A model generated the notes under the pieces. That model was not told the DNA's origin. It worked only from the letters and a program-made list of their open reading frames with translations, and ran no database searches. From Brevibacillus panacihumi (GTDB lineage: Bacteria; Bacillota; Bacilli; Brevibacillales; Brevibacillaceae): a stretch of DNA of 64,000 bases. Both the position numbers and the translations under genes were made by a program. Where the stretch lies: the NCBI RefSeq assembly GCF_003710985.1, contig NZ_RHHT01000002.1, positions 493,278 through 557,277 on the forward strand, written 5' to 3'. Each line of letters begins with the position of its first letter. Positions within the stretch are counted from its first letter, which is position 1. Shown here piece after piece: positions 17,120 through 24,783 of the stretch.

Positions 17120-17308
17120 TTGTTCGGGCTGAATGGAAAAAATGTGCGGCATCATTTTTTAGGTGTTTATGGAAAAGTCGTGCAAATACGCGAGCTTGTG
17201 GAGGTGCTAGATCAGGTATTTGATTCTTTTCAAAAGGTAAACACTATCAGTCGCACCATGCTTGGACCGCGTAAGCCAAGCGCCAAAAAATTGGACCGTA
17301 TGCGTTGA
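17120..17308 (+). CDS. Small basic protein of unknown function, TTG start
   Basis: A TTG at 17120 lies six nt after an unusually strong ribosome binding site (GGAGGAGGAGGT, 17102-17113) and opens a 62-residue frame reading (M)FGLNGKNVRHHFLGVYG, then a predicted helix VVQIRELVEVLDQVFDSFQ and a basic tail PRKPSAKKLDRMR. A strong terminator follows at once. The same frame extends up to an ATG at 17033, but that start has no ribosome binding site. No family is recognised. The ribosome binding site and terminator are the evidence that it is real. Confidence 0.5.
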   Translation: MFGLNGKNVRHHFLGVYGKVVQIRELVEVLDQVFDSFQKVNTISRTMLGPRKPSAKKLDRMR

Positions 17309-17316
17309 TCATGCAT

Positions 17317-17354
17317 AAAAGCACCCCGTGTTTGAAAAAACAGCGGGGTGCTTT
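17317..17354. terminator. Bidirectional terminator
   Basis: Perfect arms AAAGCACCCCG / CGGGGTGCTTT, between the small TTG-start gene and the convergent SASP gene. Confidence 0.88.
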
Positions 17355-17373
17355 CTGTTGATCTCCCAGATCC

Positions 17374-17634
17374 CTACAGACGATCCTTTTGACTCGCGGC
17401 TTCGAGCGCCATGCGAACCATTTCCTTGACCATTTTTCCGCCGAGCTGTCCTCCGACACGCCCTGCATCATGAGCGCTTAGCTGGCCATTGTAGCCCTGC
17501 TGCAAAGGAACGCTCAACTCTTCGGCCACCTCGAATTTCGCCTGGTCGGGGTCGCTCACATTTGCGACTCGTGCTTTCAAGGCATCCAATCCTGCACGAG
17601 CATGGGGAACAAGCGGTCTTCTGCGTCTGCTCAT
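17374..17634 (-). CDS. Small acid-soluble spore protein, alpha/beta type
   Basis: 86 residues. The first signature is KFEVAEELSV, which contains the Glu-x-x germination-protease cleavage site (usually KxEIAxEFGV); the second is DAGRVGGQLGGKMVKEMV near the C-terminus. Alpha/beta SASPs coat spore DNA and protect it from UV and heat, then are degraded on germination. The N-terminus MSRRRRPLVP is longer and more basic than in many SASPs. Expression in the forespore under SigG is expected from the family but no promoter was assigned. Confidence 0.93.
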   Translation of the reverse strand: MSRRRRPLVPHARAGLDALKARVANVSDPDQAKFEVAEELSVPLQQGYNGQLSAHDAGRVGGQLGGKMVKEMVRMALEAASQKDRL

Positions 17635-17666
17635 CGTGCCTCACCTCTGGGCATAGTCTGCCCGAC

Positions 17667-18782
17667 TTAGAGGATTGCCTTGCGCTTGGTAAAGTCCGTT
17701 CCCTGGTAGTAAGTATTGGCGACAAGAAGATTGGGGCCGGCACAGGCGACACTTGGGCAATAGCAATTAATCGTCTGGTTCAGCGGATGGTTCTGCCAGC
17801 GGTCGAACATCGACTGCAATGGCTCATGCTGGATGTTGCCAAGCGGCTCTACGTCACCGAAATCAGTTACGATCACGTCGCCTGTGAAGACATTCACATT
17901 TAAGCGATTGCGACCATCCGGATCATTGCGAACCGTCACATTTTTGCTGTGACGCAAGCGATGAACCAGTTCTCTGTCTGCTTCCAAAGGGCTGCAAGCG
18001 AAAAAGGGGAGCGTCCCGAACAGCATCCACAGCTCCTCGTTGCGAATATCAAGCAAGCGATGAATACTGTCGCGAAGTTCATCCAGGGAGAGGACGGAAA
18101 GATCCCGGGCAAAGTCGCTTGCGTACATCGGATGGATCTCATGGCGTTTGCTTCCCATTTCCTGAATCTGGCGGTGCAGAATATCCAGCTTCGGTGCAGT
18201 CCGGTGGTTCAACATGGTTTCTGCGGATACAAAAACTCCCGCTTCAGCCAGCTTTTGCGCATTTTCCATGATCTGAACAAACAGGTTTTCTGCCTGTTTG
18301 CTTGAAACCTCCCGAGGTGCTTTTGCGTAAACAATAGAATGGAACTCCTCAGGAGTCGTCCAGTTCCAGGAGATATGCATGACATCTATGTAAGGGAGAA
18401 TCAGCTCGTAACGGGAAAAGGGCATCGTCAAATTGGAGTTGATCTGTGTACGCAAGCCTCGCTCGGTCGCGTATTTCAAGAGCGGCAGAATCTCTTCCTT
18501 GACGGTCCGTTCGCTGTACATCGGCTCGCCGCCTGTTATACTGAGAGTACGCAGATCTTTGGCCTCATCCAGACGACGCAGGATCAAGTCAATGGGCAAA
18601 AAAGGATCATCCTTGTATCGAAGCGTTTCTCCGACTGCGCAATGCTCGCAGCGAAGATTACATAGATTGGTGACGGTAAATTCGACGCTCGTCAAGCGAT
18701 AAGCGGGCGGAGTTGCTGCTTGCAACGGCTCCCACGGATCTTGAGCGGGTGTCAGAGGAGTATTTGGAACCATGCGAATCAC
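17667..18782 (-). CDS. yfkAB: Radical SAM/CxCxxxxC protein YfkAB
   Basis: 371 residues. N-terminal radical SAM motif C-x3-C-x2-C in VTNLCNLRCEHCAVGE, followed by ITGGEP (SAM-binding GGE motif). The C-terminal CYCPSVAC is the C-x-C-x4-C motif that defines the YfkA/YfkB fusion family. Start is GTG 18782, seven nt after AAGGAGGT; an upstream TTG at 18800 would place that ribosome binding site inside the gene. The reaction is unknown. Neighbours are a SASP gene downstream and a divergent DUF1385 gene. Confidence 0.9.
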   Translation of the reverse strand: MIRMVPNTPLTPAQDPWEPLQAATPPAYRLTSVEFTVTNLCNLRCEHCAVGETLRYKDDPFLPIDLILRRLDEAKDLRTLSITGGEPMYSERTVKEEILPLLKYATERGLRTQINSNLTMPFSRYELILPYIDVMHISWNWTTPEEFHSIVYAKAPREVSSKQAENLFVQIMENAQKLAEAGVFVSAETMLNHRTAPKLDILHRQIQEMGSKRHEIHPMYASDFARDLSVLSLDELRDSIHRLLDIRNEELWMLFGTLPFFACSPLEADRELVHRLRHSKNVTVRNDPDGRNRLNVNVFTGDVIVTDFGDVEPLGNIQHEPLQSMFDRWQNHPLNQTINCYCPSVACAGPNLLVANTYYQGTDFTKRKAIL

Positions 18783-18858
18783 TGGGTGGACCTCCTTCAA
18801 TTACGTAAACATACTTTCTTATTATAGCGACTTGGGGACGGGAGGAGAATAGCTCATC

Positions 18859-19539
18859 ATGATTATGGGAATATCATTTGGCCGCGGAGTGCTTTTTCAT
18901 GATCGCAACGTTCTCGCTTGTGCCGAAGTAAAAGACGGCGTGATCCACCTGTGGGCGGAAAAAATGACATTGCGAACGATCGGCAAGCTCTGGTACCGGA
19001 TCTTTTTCTCTTTCCCCTGGTATTACCAGGTTTTCCATCTGTTCCTTGCCTGTTATGCGATGGCGGCTTTTCTCAAGCCTTCCTGGGCAATTGTAAATCC
19101 AGCATGGATTGCCATCTACCTGGCAGGATTTCACTTCGTATTTCCTCGCAGATTAAAAAAATTCCATGGAGCTGAGCATAAAGTGTTCAGCTATCAGGGA
19201 AGGAAGTCTATGGAGGCGCTTGGCGAGATTGCCCGGGCCAATATCATCAACGACGGCTGCTCCACGAATTTGGTCATCTGGTTTTTTACCGGATTTTTGC
19301 TGGCCGTATCTTTTCTCCCGCTGGAATGGAGCGTTGTAAGCGGGGGAGCGCTGATGCTGGCCGGAATGTTCGGGGATCGCTACCTGCGCAAGCCGTTCCG
19401 TTTCATATACCAGCTTTCCGCCTTTTCCCAAAAGCATTTTACCACCAAAGAACCGGATCGACTGCACCTTGAAACCGCGATTCGCTCTTATCTCTTGTAT
19501 GAACATATTCGCGATACAACTGCAAAAGAAGCAGCATGA
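18859..19539 (+). CDS. DUF1385 family membrane protein
   Basis: 226 residues with the family hallmark FHGAEHKVFSYQG (about residue 102) and ARANIINDGCSTNLVIW. Membrane segments: FFSFPWYYQVFHLFLACYAMAAF, AIVNPAWIAIYLAGFHFVF, LVIWFFTGFLLAVSFL and GGALMLAGMFG. The usual DUF1385 (YqhQ-like) N-terminal block is shortened, so this is a compact member. Function unknown; YqhQ-type proteins have been linked to membrane protein handling. ATG at 18859 is about 13 nt after GGAGGAG, a long spacing; ATG 18865 is further still. Confidence 0.8.
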   Translation: MIMGISFGRGVLFHDRNVLACAEVKDGVIHLWAEKMTLRTIGKLWYRIFFSFPWYYQVFHLFLACYAMAAFLKPSWAIVNPAWIAIYLAGFHFVFPRRLKKFHGAEHKVFSYQGRKSMEALGEIARANIINDGCSTNLVIWFFTGFLLAVSFLPLEWSVVSGGALMLAGMFGDRYLRKPFRFIYQLSAFSQKHFTTKEPDRLHLETAIRSYLLYEHIRDTTAKEAA

Positions 19540-19557
19540 TCAGCAAGGAAAACGAAG

Positions 19558-19595
19558 AAGCCGTCTGCATATCCTGAGCAGAACGGCTTTTCTTT
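19558..19595. terminator. Bidirectional terminator
   Basis: AAGCCGTCTGC / GCAGAACGGCTT arms with T tract on the + strand and A-rich left flank, between convergent genes. Confidence 0.75.
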
Positions 19596-19612
19596 CGCGG
19601 TCCGGCGAAGCG

Positions 19613-20146
19613 TTATTTGCGGACGAGCGGATTTTCTTCCAATTTGCGGTATGTTTTTCCCTTGTCCACATAGGATTGGCGGATGCGTCGCAATTCTTTG
19701 AAGTCCTCTTCGGTCAGCTCGCGTTTTACCTTGGCAGGCGATCCGACGACGAGCGTGCGCGACGGAACCTTCATACCTGGTGGGACGAGCGCGCCTGCGG
19801 CGACCATGGCATCTTCGCCGATTTCGGCTCTGTCGAGGACGATTGCTCCCATCCCGATCAAGGCCCCGCGGCGCACGATGCAGCTGTGCAGGACAGCGTT
19901 GTGGCCGACGGTGACTTCATCCTCGAGGATCAGGGGGTTGTTCGGGCTTTGGTGCAGGGTGCTGTTGTCCTGCACACTGACGCGGCGGCCGATTACGGTC
20001 GGGGCAATATCGCCGCGGATGACGCAATTGTACCAGATCGAGGAATCCTCGCCGATCTCGACGTCACCTGAGACGACAACGCCTTTGGCGAGAAAAACAG
20101 ATGAATGGATACGAGGTTCGATGTTTTCAAATGGTAGCAGTAGCAT
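19613..20146 (-). CDS. Gamma-class carbonic anhydrase family protein (YtoA-like)
   Basis: 177 residues of left-handed beta-helix hexapeptide repeats (for example VVSGDVEIGEDSSIWYNCVIRGD). Zinc-ligand candidates are His in STLHQS, His in VGHNAV and His in LHSCIV, as in gamma carbonic anhydrases. RGDIAP and the C-terminal helix EEDFKELRRIRQSYVDKGKTY are typical of the YrdA/YtoA branch, for which carbonic anhydrase activity has not always been shown. ATG at 20146 has AGGAGG upstream. It follows the HesB-like gene by 12 nt on the same strand and is probably cotranscribed with it. Confidence 0.88.
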   Translation of the reverse strand: MLLLPFENIEPRIHSSVFLAKGVVVSGDVEIGEDSSIWYNCVIRGDIAPTVIGRRVSVQDNSTLHQSPNNPLILEDEVTVGHNAVLHSCIVRRGALIGMGAIVLDRAEIGEDAMVAAGALVPPGMKVPSRTLVVGSPAKVKRELTEEDFKELRRIRQSYVDKGKTYRKLEENPLVRK

Positions 20147-20158
20147 GGTAGCCTCCTG

Positions 20159-20464
20159 TCAGTTGATGTGCGGACAATCTGTTTGCAGCGGCAAGCTATG
20201 GCTGATGGAAAAGCGGTTGGTCGCCGCGTCGCAGTCAATCAAGATGCCCGCAAGCTGATCTTCTTCTGTATGTTTATAAAACAGGCGAATGCCGCTCACA
20301 TCCAGCTCGCGATCGCTCTCGTCCTTTTCGGTAATGGCGATGCTGTAGGTGTAGCTGCCGCATCCCGTCGTGGTCATGATGAGCCTGATCCCGAGCTCGT
20401 CTGCATCGGGCTCTTCGGCGATCATCCATGAGAGGCGAGCCGCAGCATAAGGTGTAATGATCAT
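20159..20464 (-). CDS. HesB/IscA-like core domain protein (YqkB-like)
   Basis: 101 residues with the HesB-like beta fold: MIITPYAAARLSWMI, LGIRLIMTTTGCGSYTYSI and GILIDCDAATNRFSISHS. Fully functional A-type iron-sulfur carriers have Cys plus a C-terminal CxC; here there is one early Cys (TGCG) and a lone late Cys (DCPH), so this is the YqkB/YneR-type core with uncertain cluster binding. ATG at 20464 has GAGGAGGG upstream. It leads the unit with the carbonic anhydrase gene. Confidence 0.75.
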   Translation of the reverse strand: MIITPYAAARLSWMIAEEPDADELGIRLIMTTTGCGSYTYSIAITEKDESDRELDVSGIRLFYKHTEEDQLAGILIDCDAATNRFSISHSLPLQTDCPHIN

Positions 20465-20549
20465 TTCATATCCCTCCTCATTGCCCGATACCTATTGTAC
20501 TACAGTGAAGTGAGGGGAACAATTTGGCAGTGCAGCCAAGAGTCGCTTG

Positions 20550-20578
20550 TTGACCTGCGAACAGGTGTGTGGTAGAGT
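20550..20578 (+). promoter_or_regulatory. rnpB: Sigma-A promoter of rnpB
   Basis: TTGACC (20550-20555), 17-nt spacer, TAGAGT (20573-20578). The start is expected near 20585. Confidence 0.7.
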
Positions 20579-20597
20579 AAGAATACAAATTCGAGAT

Positions 20598-21002
20598 GTG
20601 CAGGAAATGCGGGTAGTCGCTGCCGCAACCGGTTTTCCGGTTGGCGGTAGAGGAAAGTCCAGGCTCGCCCAGGCTGAGATGCTTGGAGTGTTCGTACCTG
20701 GTGCAAACCAGGGCAGTGAGGCTCGCGCTTCGCTGACGGCGTGGAAAGGGCTCTCTCTGAGGCCCAAGTACGCTGAAAGTGCCACAGAAACGTAGCTTTC
20801 CTGGCGACAGGAAAGATGGAACGCGGTAAACCCTGCGAGCGAGAAACCCAAATTTGGTAGGGGAACCGTCCCAAAGGAATCAAACGGAGGGACGGATGGT
20901 GTCTGAGGCACCATAGATAGATGACTACCGCTCTTAGTGCGAGGGACTTGTCCCGCTTGCAGCACGGGAGAGACAGAACCTGGCTTACAGCATTTCCTGC
21001 TG
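20598..21002 (+). ncRNA. rnpB: RNase P RNA, Bacillus type (class B)
   Basis: About 405 nt. Ends pair as helix P1: GCAGGAAATGC (20600-20610) with GCATTTCCTGC (20990-21000). Conserved core pieces are present: GAGGAAAGTCCAGGCTCGC, GTGCCACAGAAACG, GGAACGCGGTAAACC, GAGAAACCCAAATTTGGTAG and the 3' ATAGATAGATGAC and ACAGAACCTGGCTTACAG. The internal layout matches B-type (Bacillus) rather than A-type RNA. It is the catalytic subunit that matures tRNA 5' ends. Promoter and terminator flank it. Confidence 0.97.
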
Positions 21003-21013
21003 GATATGAACGC

Positions 21014-21043
21014 AAAACCGTCTGATGATCAGGCGGTTTTTTT
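21014..21043 (+). terminator. rnpB terminator
   Basis: AAAACCG(T)CTGAT / ATCAG(G)CGGTTTT hairpin with seven T residues. Confidence 0.88.
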
Positions 21044-21198
21044 ACGTTTGTACATCATATTTTCCACCTCCAAAACTCCTCAGAAATATTTTCCAAAAGA
21101 AAACCGCAACCTTTCGAGAAAGAACGACGTCAAATAGAGCGCTTAACCAAATTTAGTCTTAGCGTTCTTTATCCATCGATTATTCGGAGGGGTTAATT

Positions 21199-23544
21199 GT
21201 GAAAACATGGAAAGCACTATCTGCGAAAACCTGTAAGACCGGGATGGCCGTTGCTGTCCTGATGGGGATGCTGGCACTGCCCAACATGGGATTGGCTGCT
21301 ACGTCTCTGCCATTGTCCGACATCGCTCAAAACGCCAACAAGGATTCGATTCTCAAGCTGAATTACGCCGGAGTCCTGAAAGGCTATACGGACGGAACAT
21401 TCCGGCCGAAAAAGGAAGTAACCCGTGCCGAGTTTGCGAAAATTGCTGTACTGGCAATGGGATATACCGACGAGCAAGCACGGCTGCTCCAAGGTTCGAC
21501 AGTTTTCAAAGATTTGCCTGCGGATCACTGGGCAACAGGATACATCAATCTCGCAGTCTCCCAAGGGATCATCAAAGGATACCCGGACGGGACTTTCAAA
21601 CCAAACAACAACGTGAAAATTGCAGAAGCACTGACAGTATTTGTACAAGGGCTCAAAATCAACGTGAGTACGCCTACGGTTGGCGAATGGTATTATCCGT
21701 ACCTTCTGGAAGCCAATAAGACCGGAATCTACGAGTCGGCCGAAACTCCGACTGCTGCCGCCCAGCGTGACACCGTAGCGAAGTATACCAGCCGTTTCAT
21801 GGAGACGCCGGTGTATGCCAATGGCGCCTACTACGACCGCAACGGCAATGCGGATGGCACCAATCAAAAGCTGCCAGTGGTAAAAGGGATCGTCTCCGCG
21901 TACAACAAAACGACCAAAAAGCTGAAGATTACGGGTCAGAAGGATGAAATCACCATTGACGACAAAGCCCAGGTGTACGGCAATATCGTAGTGGGAGCGC
22001 AGGTTGAATACCTGCTGAAAAAAGGGAACATTGATTTTCTCATCGTTTCGACTGCAGATTCTCAAATCGTCGAAGGAGTAGTCAAAACAGGACTCAACGC
22101 AAGCACGAAGGTCGGGGATGAGAAACAGTTCAAGGCGATTGTGAATGGCAAAGAGGTTGTCCTGGAGGTCGTCAACGGAGTAAACGTGACGCGCTCCCAG
22201 ATTGGACAAAAATTCGTAGCTGTATTGGGAGATGACGGAAGAGTCGAGTCCATTACATTCTCCAAAAATACGACGTCCGGCCTGATCGAGAAAATCTCGG
22301 CGGTCAGCGGGACCAATGCCAAAAAAGAGCTGAAGGTGGGCTCCGAGACATACGTACTTGCCAGCGGCGCGACCGTGAAAGGAAAAGCGCATCCTCAAGC
22401 CAAAGAGGTAGCCGGTTCTTTTACGGATATGGAAAAAGGTGACCTGGTAGAACTGACGCTCGATGTGGATGGCAAAGTAAGTACTGTCGTCTACACCAAG
22501 TTGAGCGCAACAGAGACAATCAAAGTCGACACGGATGAAAATCTCATCCTGATCGGAAATGCAGAGTACGAAGTAACCAGAGACACAGAGCTGATCGTGG
22601 ACGATGAGGAAGTAGACGAACTCGACGAATTGCAGGACGGCAAAATCGCCATTCTGACCTTTGACGAGGATGGCCAATTGAAGAAAGTCGAGCAGGGCAC
22701 AAAAGTGGCGGGCAATAAAGTGATTGGAAGCACAACCGCTTATCAGGCTGGTCCGCCTGTGAAGTTGGCGACGATCAAGGTCGACAAGAAAACGTACAAC
22801 CTGCTCGCTACAGCCAAGCTGACCATCGATGGCAAACGTGTTTCCGCCACTGCGATCAAGGCGAATCAGCTCGATGACTACCGTATCGTCTCCTGGAAAT
22901 ACAATGTGGGAACCAACGATATTGTGGAGCTGGAAGTAGAGAGCCAGACAGTCAAAGGCTATGTGACGAAAAAATCCGGAAATAAAATCACGGTAGACGG
23001 CAAAGTGTACGAATTGCTCTCTGGAGTCAGCATTGACAACAACGCTGCAACCAACGACAAGGAATACACACTGACGCTCGACAGCGACGGCAAGGTTAAA
23101 GCGATTTCCGGCGCGCTGAAAACGGTCAGCGGTCTCGTAGAAGAAGTGGAGATTCGAAAGGACAACGGAGAGATCACATCCGCCAAAATCGTCCTGGACG
23201 GCAAAAAATACGATGTTAGCGAAGAGGATGCGGTCGAAGATCTGGAGCAGTTCTTCTATGCGACATTGACGCTGAATCGCGACCAGGAAGTAACGGCAGC
23301 AACCGCGCAAGGGAAAAAAGCGGAAGAAAAAGTGAAATTCATCGGCATCGAGTCCCGCGTCAATGGTGACAAGTACGTCTTTTTCGAGGATGTCTCCACC
23401 AGCCTGAAGCTGGCTGAAGATGCGAAGGTAAAATATTACGACGGCTCTGACATGGACGAAGACGATCTGAAAAAAACAGATAAAATCGATCTGTGGACCA
23501 AAGCAGATGGGCAAGTCTACGCCATCGTAGTATTGAAACGATAA
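21199..23544 (+). CDS. S-layer homology (SLH) domain surface protein
   Basis: 781 residues from a GTG start (GGAGGGG 7 nt upstream). Signal peptide to about residue 33 (AVLMGMLALPNMGLAA). SLH repeats follow: LNYAGVLKGYTDGTFRPKKEVTRAEFAKIAV, then LAVSQGIIKGYPDGTFKPNNNVKIAEAL, and a degenerate third near YYPYLLEANKTGIY. SLH domains bind secondary cell-wall polysaccharide. From residue 230 on there are tandem beta-rich modules of about 70-90 residues with acidic turns and VDGK-type motifs. No enzymatic domain is recognised. It is probably a structural or adhesion surface protein and has its own terminator. Confidence 0.92.
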   Translation: MKTWKALSAKTCKTGMAVAVLMGMLALPNMGLAATSLPLSDIAQNANKDSILKLNYAGVLKGYTDGTFRPKKEVTRAEFAKIAVLAMGYTDEQARLLQGSTVFKDLPADHWATGYINLAVSQGIIKGYPDGTFKPNNNVKIAEALTVFVQGLKINVSTPTVGEWYYPYLLEANKTGIYESAETPTAAAQRDTVAKYTSRFMETPVYANGAYYDRNGNADGTNQKLPVVKGIVSAYNKTTKKLKITGQKDEITIDDKAQVYGNIVVGAQVEYLLKKGNIDFLIVSTADSQIVEGVVKTGLNASTKVGDEKQFKAIVNGKEVVLEVVNGVNVTRSQIGQKFVAVLGDDGRVESITFSKNTTSGLIEKISAVSGTNAKKELKVGSETYVLASGATVKGKAHPQAKEVAGSFTDMEKGDLVELTLDVDGKVSTVVYTKLSATETIKVDTDENLILIGNAEYEVTRDTELIVDDEEVDELDELQDGKIAILTFDEDGQLKKVEQGTKVAGNKVIGSTTAYQAGPPVKLATIKVDKKTYNLLATAKLTIDGKRVSATAIKANQLDDYRIVSWKYNVGTNDIVELEVESQTVKGYVTKKSGNKITVDGKVYELLSGVSIDNNAATNDKEYTLTLDSDGKVKAISGALKTVSGLVEEVEIRKDNGEITSAKIVLDGKKYDVSEEDAVEDLEQFFYATLTLNRDQEVTAATAQGKKAEEKVKFIGIESRVNGDKYVFFEDVSTSLKLAEDAKVKYYDGSDMDEDDLKKTDKIDLWTKADGQVYAIVVLKR

Positions 23545-23561
23545 CGAATAGAAGGTAAAGA

Positions 23562-23603
23562 AGATGGCCGTTTCCCCTACATTAAGGGAAGCGGTCGTTT
23601 TTT
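23562..23603 (+). terminator. Rho-independent terminator
   Basis: GGCCGTTTCCCCT / AGGGAAGCGGTC arms (with G-U pairs), then TTTTTTAT. Confidence 0.8.
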
Positions 23604-23687
23604 ATCTGGAGAAACATACCTGAATCGCGTAAGGTAAGGTAATAAGAAGCTTTACGTCATCTTATATACTTGTGAGCGGAGGAAAAA

Positions 23688-24134
23688 ATGCTGAGAAGAC
23701 TGTTGTCCGCCCTTCTTTCATCCATCATTTTCTGCGTCATTTTGGCTTATCTTCAACACACACCGGTTGCTGAGCGCCAGCCGAGCACGTCTTACATGTC
23801 TTTTTCTTCCCTTGTGTTCATCTATCTCATTTATGCAACACCAGTTTATCTGCTCGGGGGCATACCTTGCTCGATTTTGATTGACACCATCACGAAGCGG
23901 ATCTTCCGCCGTTCTTCGATTATCTTTTACCTCGTCAACATCATCTGCTATGCGTTAGCTGGCATGCTTTTGATCTTACTTTTATTCAGCTTGACCAAGA
24001 TTAAGGAGTGGATATGGCTAGGGGCAGCTCCCGCTCTTCTTTACTATGTCGTGTATCTCCTGGTGAGACTCTTGATTCGCAAGCCACAATCCATCAATTA
24101 CCCCTGGGAGGAAGGCGGCAAAAAAATGGGGTAG
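23688..24134 (+). CDS. Small multi-spanning membrane protein, unknown
   Basis: 148 residues with four predicted membrane helices: LLSALLSSIIFCVILAYL, LVFIYLIYATPVYLLGGIPCSILI, IIFYLVNIICYALAGMLLILLLF and WIWLGAAPALLYYVVYLLVRLLI. The layout resembles UPF0715-type small membrane proteins of Bacilli, but I cannot confirm the family. ATG at 23688 has GCGGAGG upstream. It is followed about 60 nt later by the IseA-like gene on the same strand, so the two may be cotranscribed. Confidence 0.65.
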   Translation: MLRRLLSALLSSIIFCVILAYLQHTPVAERQPSTSYMSFSSLVFIYLIYATPVYLLGGIPCSILIDTITKRIFRRSSIIFYLVNIICYALAGMLLILLLFSLTKIKEWIWLGAAPALLYYVVYLLVRLLIRKPQSINYPWEEGGKKMG

Positions 24135-24192
24135 CAAAAGGGCGTACTAGCATGAGCCTTTCTCCATAGGGTTTAAGGAGGAGGTGAAAACA

Positions 24193-24741
24193 GTGGATCA
24201 GTTGCGCCAGTTCAAGCAGTTTATCGACCAGGCTGAACAAGTATGGACACAGATTGCCGCGTCACCAAGGGGGAAGCCTGTCTATACCGTGAATGGCGTC
24301 GATTATACGCCGCTCCCTGAACGTTATGGAAGCAAACGGAAAATATCTCGAATTTTTCGGCGGTACTGGGGGATCAAGCTGACGGAGAGGATGATTCGCA
24401 ATCTGCGACTTCGCCTGGTTAAAGGAAAGCTGTGTGTGCCCTATCGGGTCTATCCTCCGCTTCCGATGAAGGTTGAATCCTTGAAATGGAGGAAGAACGG
24501 TCCGAACCAGAAGGTCATTTCGGCGGTCTTGAGCGGAGGAAGCAAGAACGTCCGTGTCGATTACCGGTTCATCCGTTCCGGGAACACCGTCTCTTTTACC
24601 ATCATGAAACGCTCCAATTGTGAATACGATCTGCGCTACCGTGCAGAGGGTGCATCAACTGCACACACGCGAAACCAGCGGAAGAGAAATCAGCGGAAGA
24701 AAAATCAAAAGGGCAGAAACAATCTCCTCAAACCCCCGTAA
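24193..24741 (+). CDS. IseA-like (DL-endopeptidase inhibitor domain) protein without signal peptide
   Basis: 182 residues from GTG 24193 (AAGGAGGAGGT seven nt upstream; GTG 24184 overlaps that site). The middle part, YTPLPERYGSKRKISRIFRRYWG followed by RNLRLRLVKGKLCVPY, resembles the IseA domain (a Y-x-x-L block, a T/S-K-x-K-I helix and a GKL-x-x-P strand). IseA inhibits cell-wall DL-endopeptidases outside the cell; here there is no secretion signal. The C-terminus is very basic (QRKRNQRKKNQKGR), which may bind nucleic acid or acidic polymer. Assignment is tentative. Confidence 0.5.
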   Translation: MDQLRQFKQFIDQAEQVWTQIAASPRGKPVYTVNGVDYTPLPERYGSKRKISRIFRRYWGIKLTERMIRNLRLRLVKGKLCVPYRVYPPLPMKVESLKWRKNGPNQKVISAVLSGGSKNVRVDYRFIRSGNTVSFTIMKRSNCEYDLRYRAEGASTAHTRNQRKRNQRKKNQKGRNNLLKPP

Positions 24742-24763
24742 AGTCCGGGGAGAGGAGTTTTTC
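24724..24763. terminator. Terminator between convergent genes
   Basis: CTCCTC...CCCCG / CGGGG...GAGGAG stem followed by TTTTT; overlaps the last codons of the IseA-like gene. Confidence 0.7.
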
Positions 24764-24783
24764 TGTCCTTTTTTTGTCCAAGC

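Noticed and set aside
20492..21015. Minus-strand frames across rnpB
   Set aside because: They cross RNase P RNA, whose core sequences and P1 pairing explain the region.
21217..23514. Very long minus-strand frame inside the SLH protein gene
   Set aside because: Antisense shadow created by codon bias; the + strand frame has signal peptide and SLH domains.
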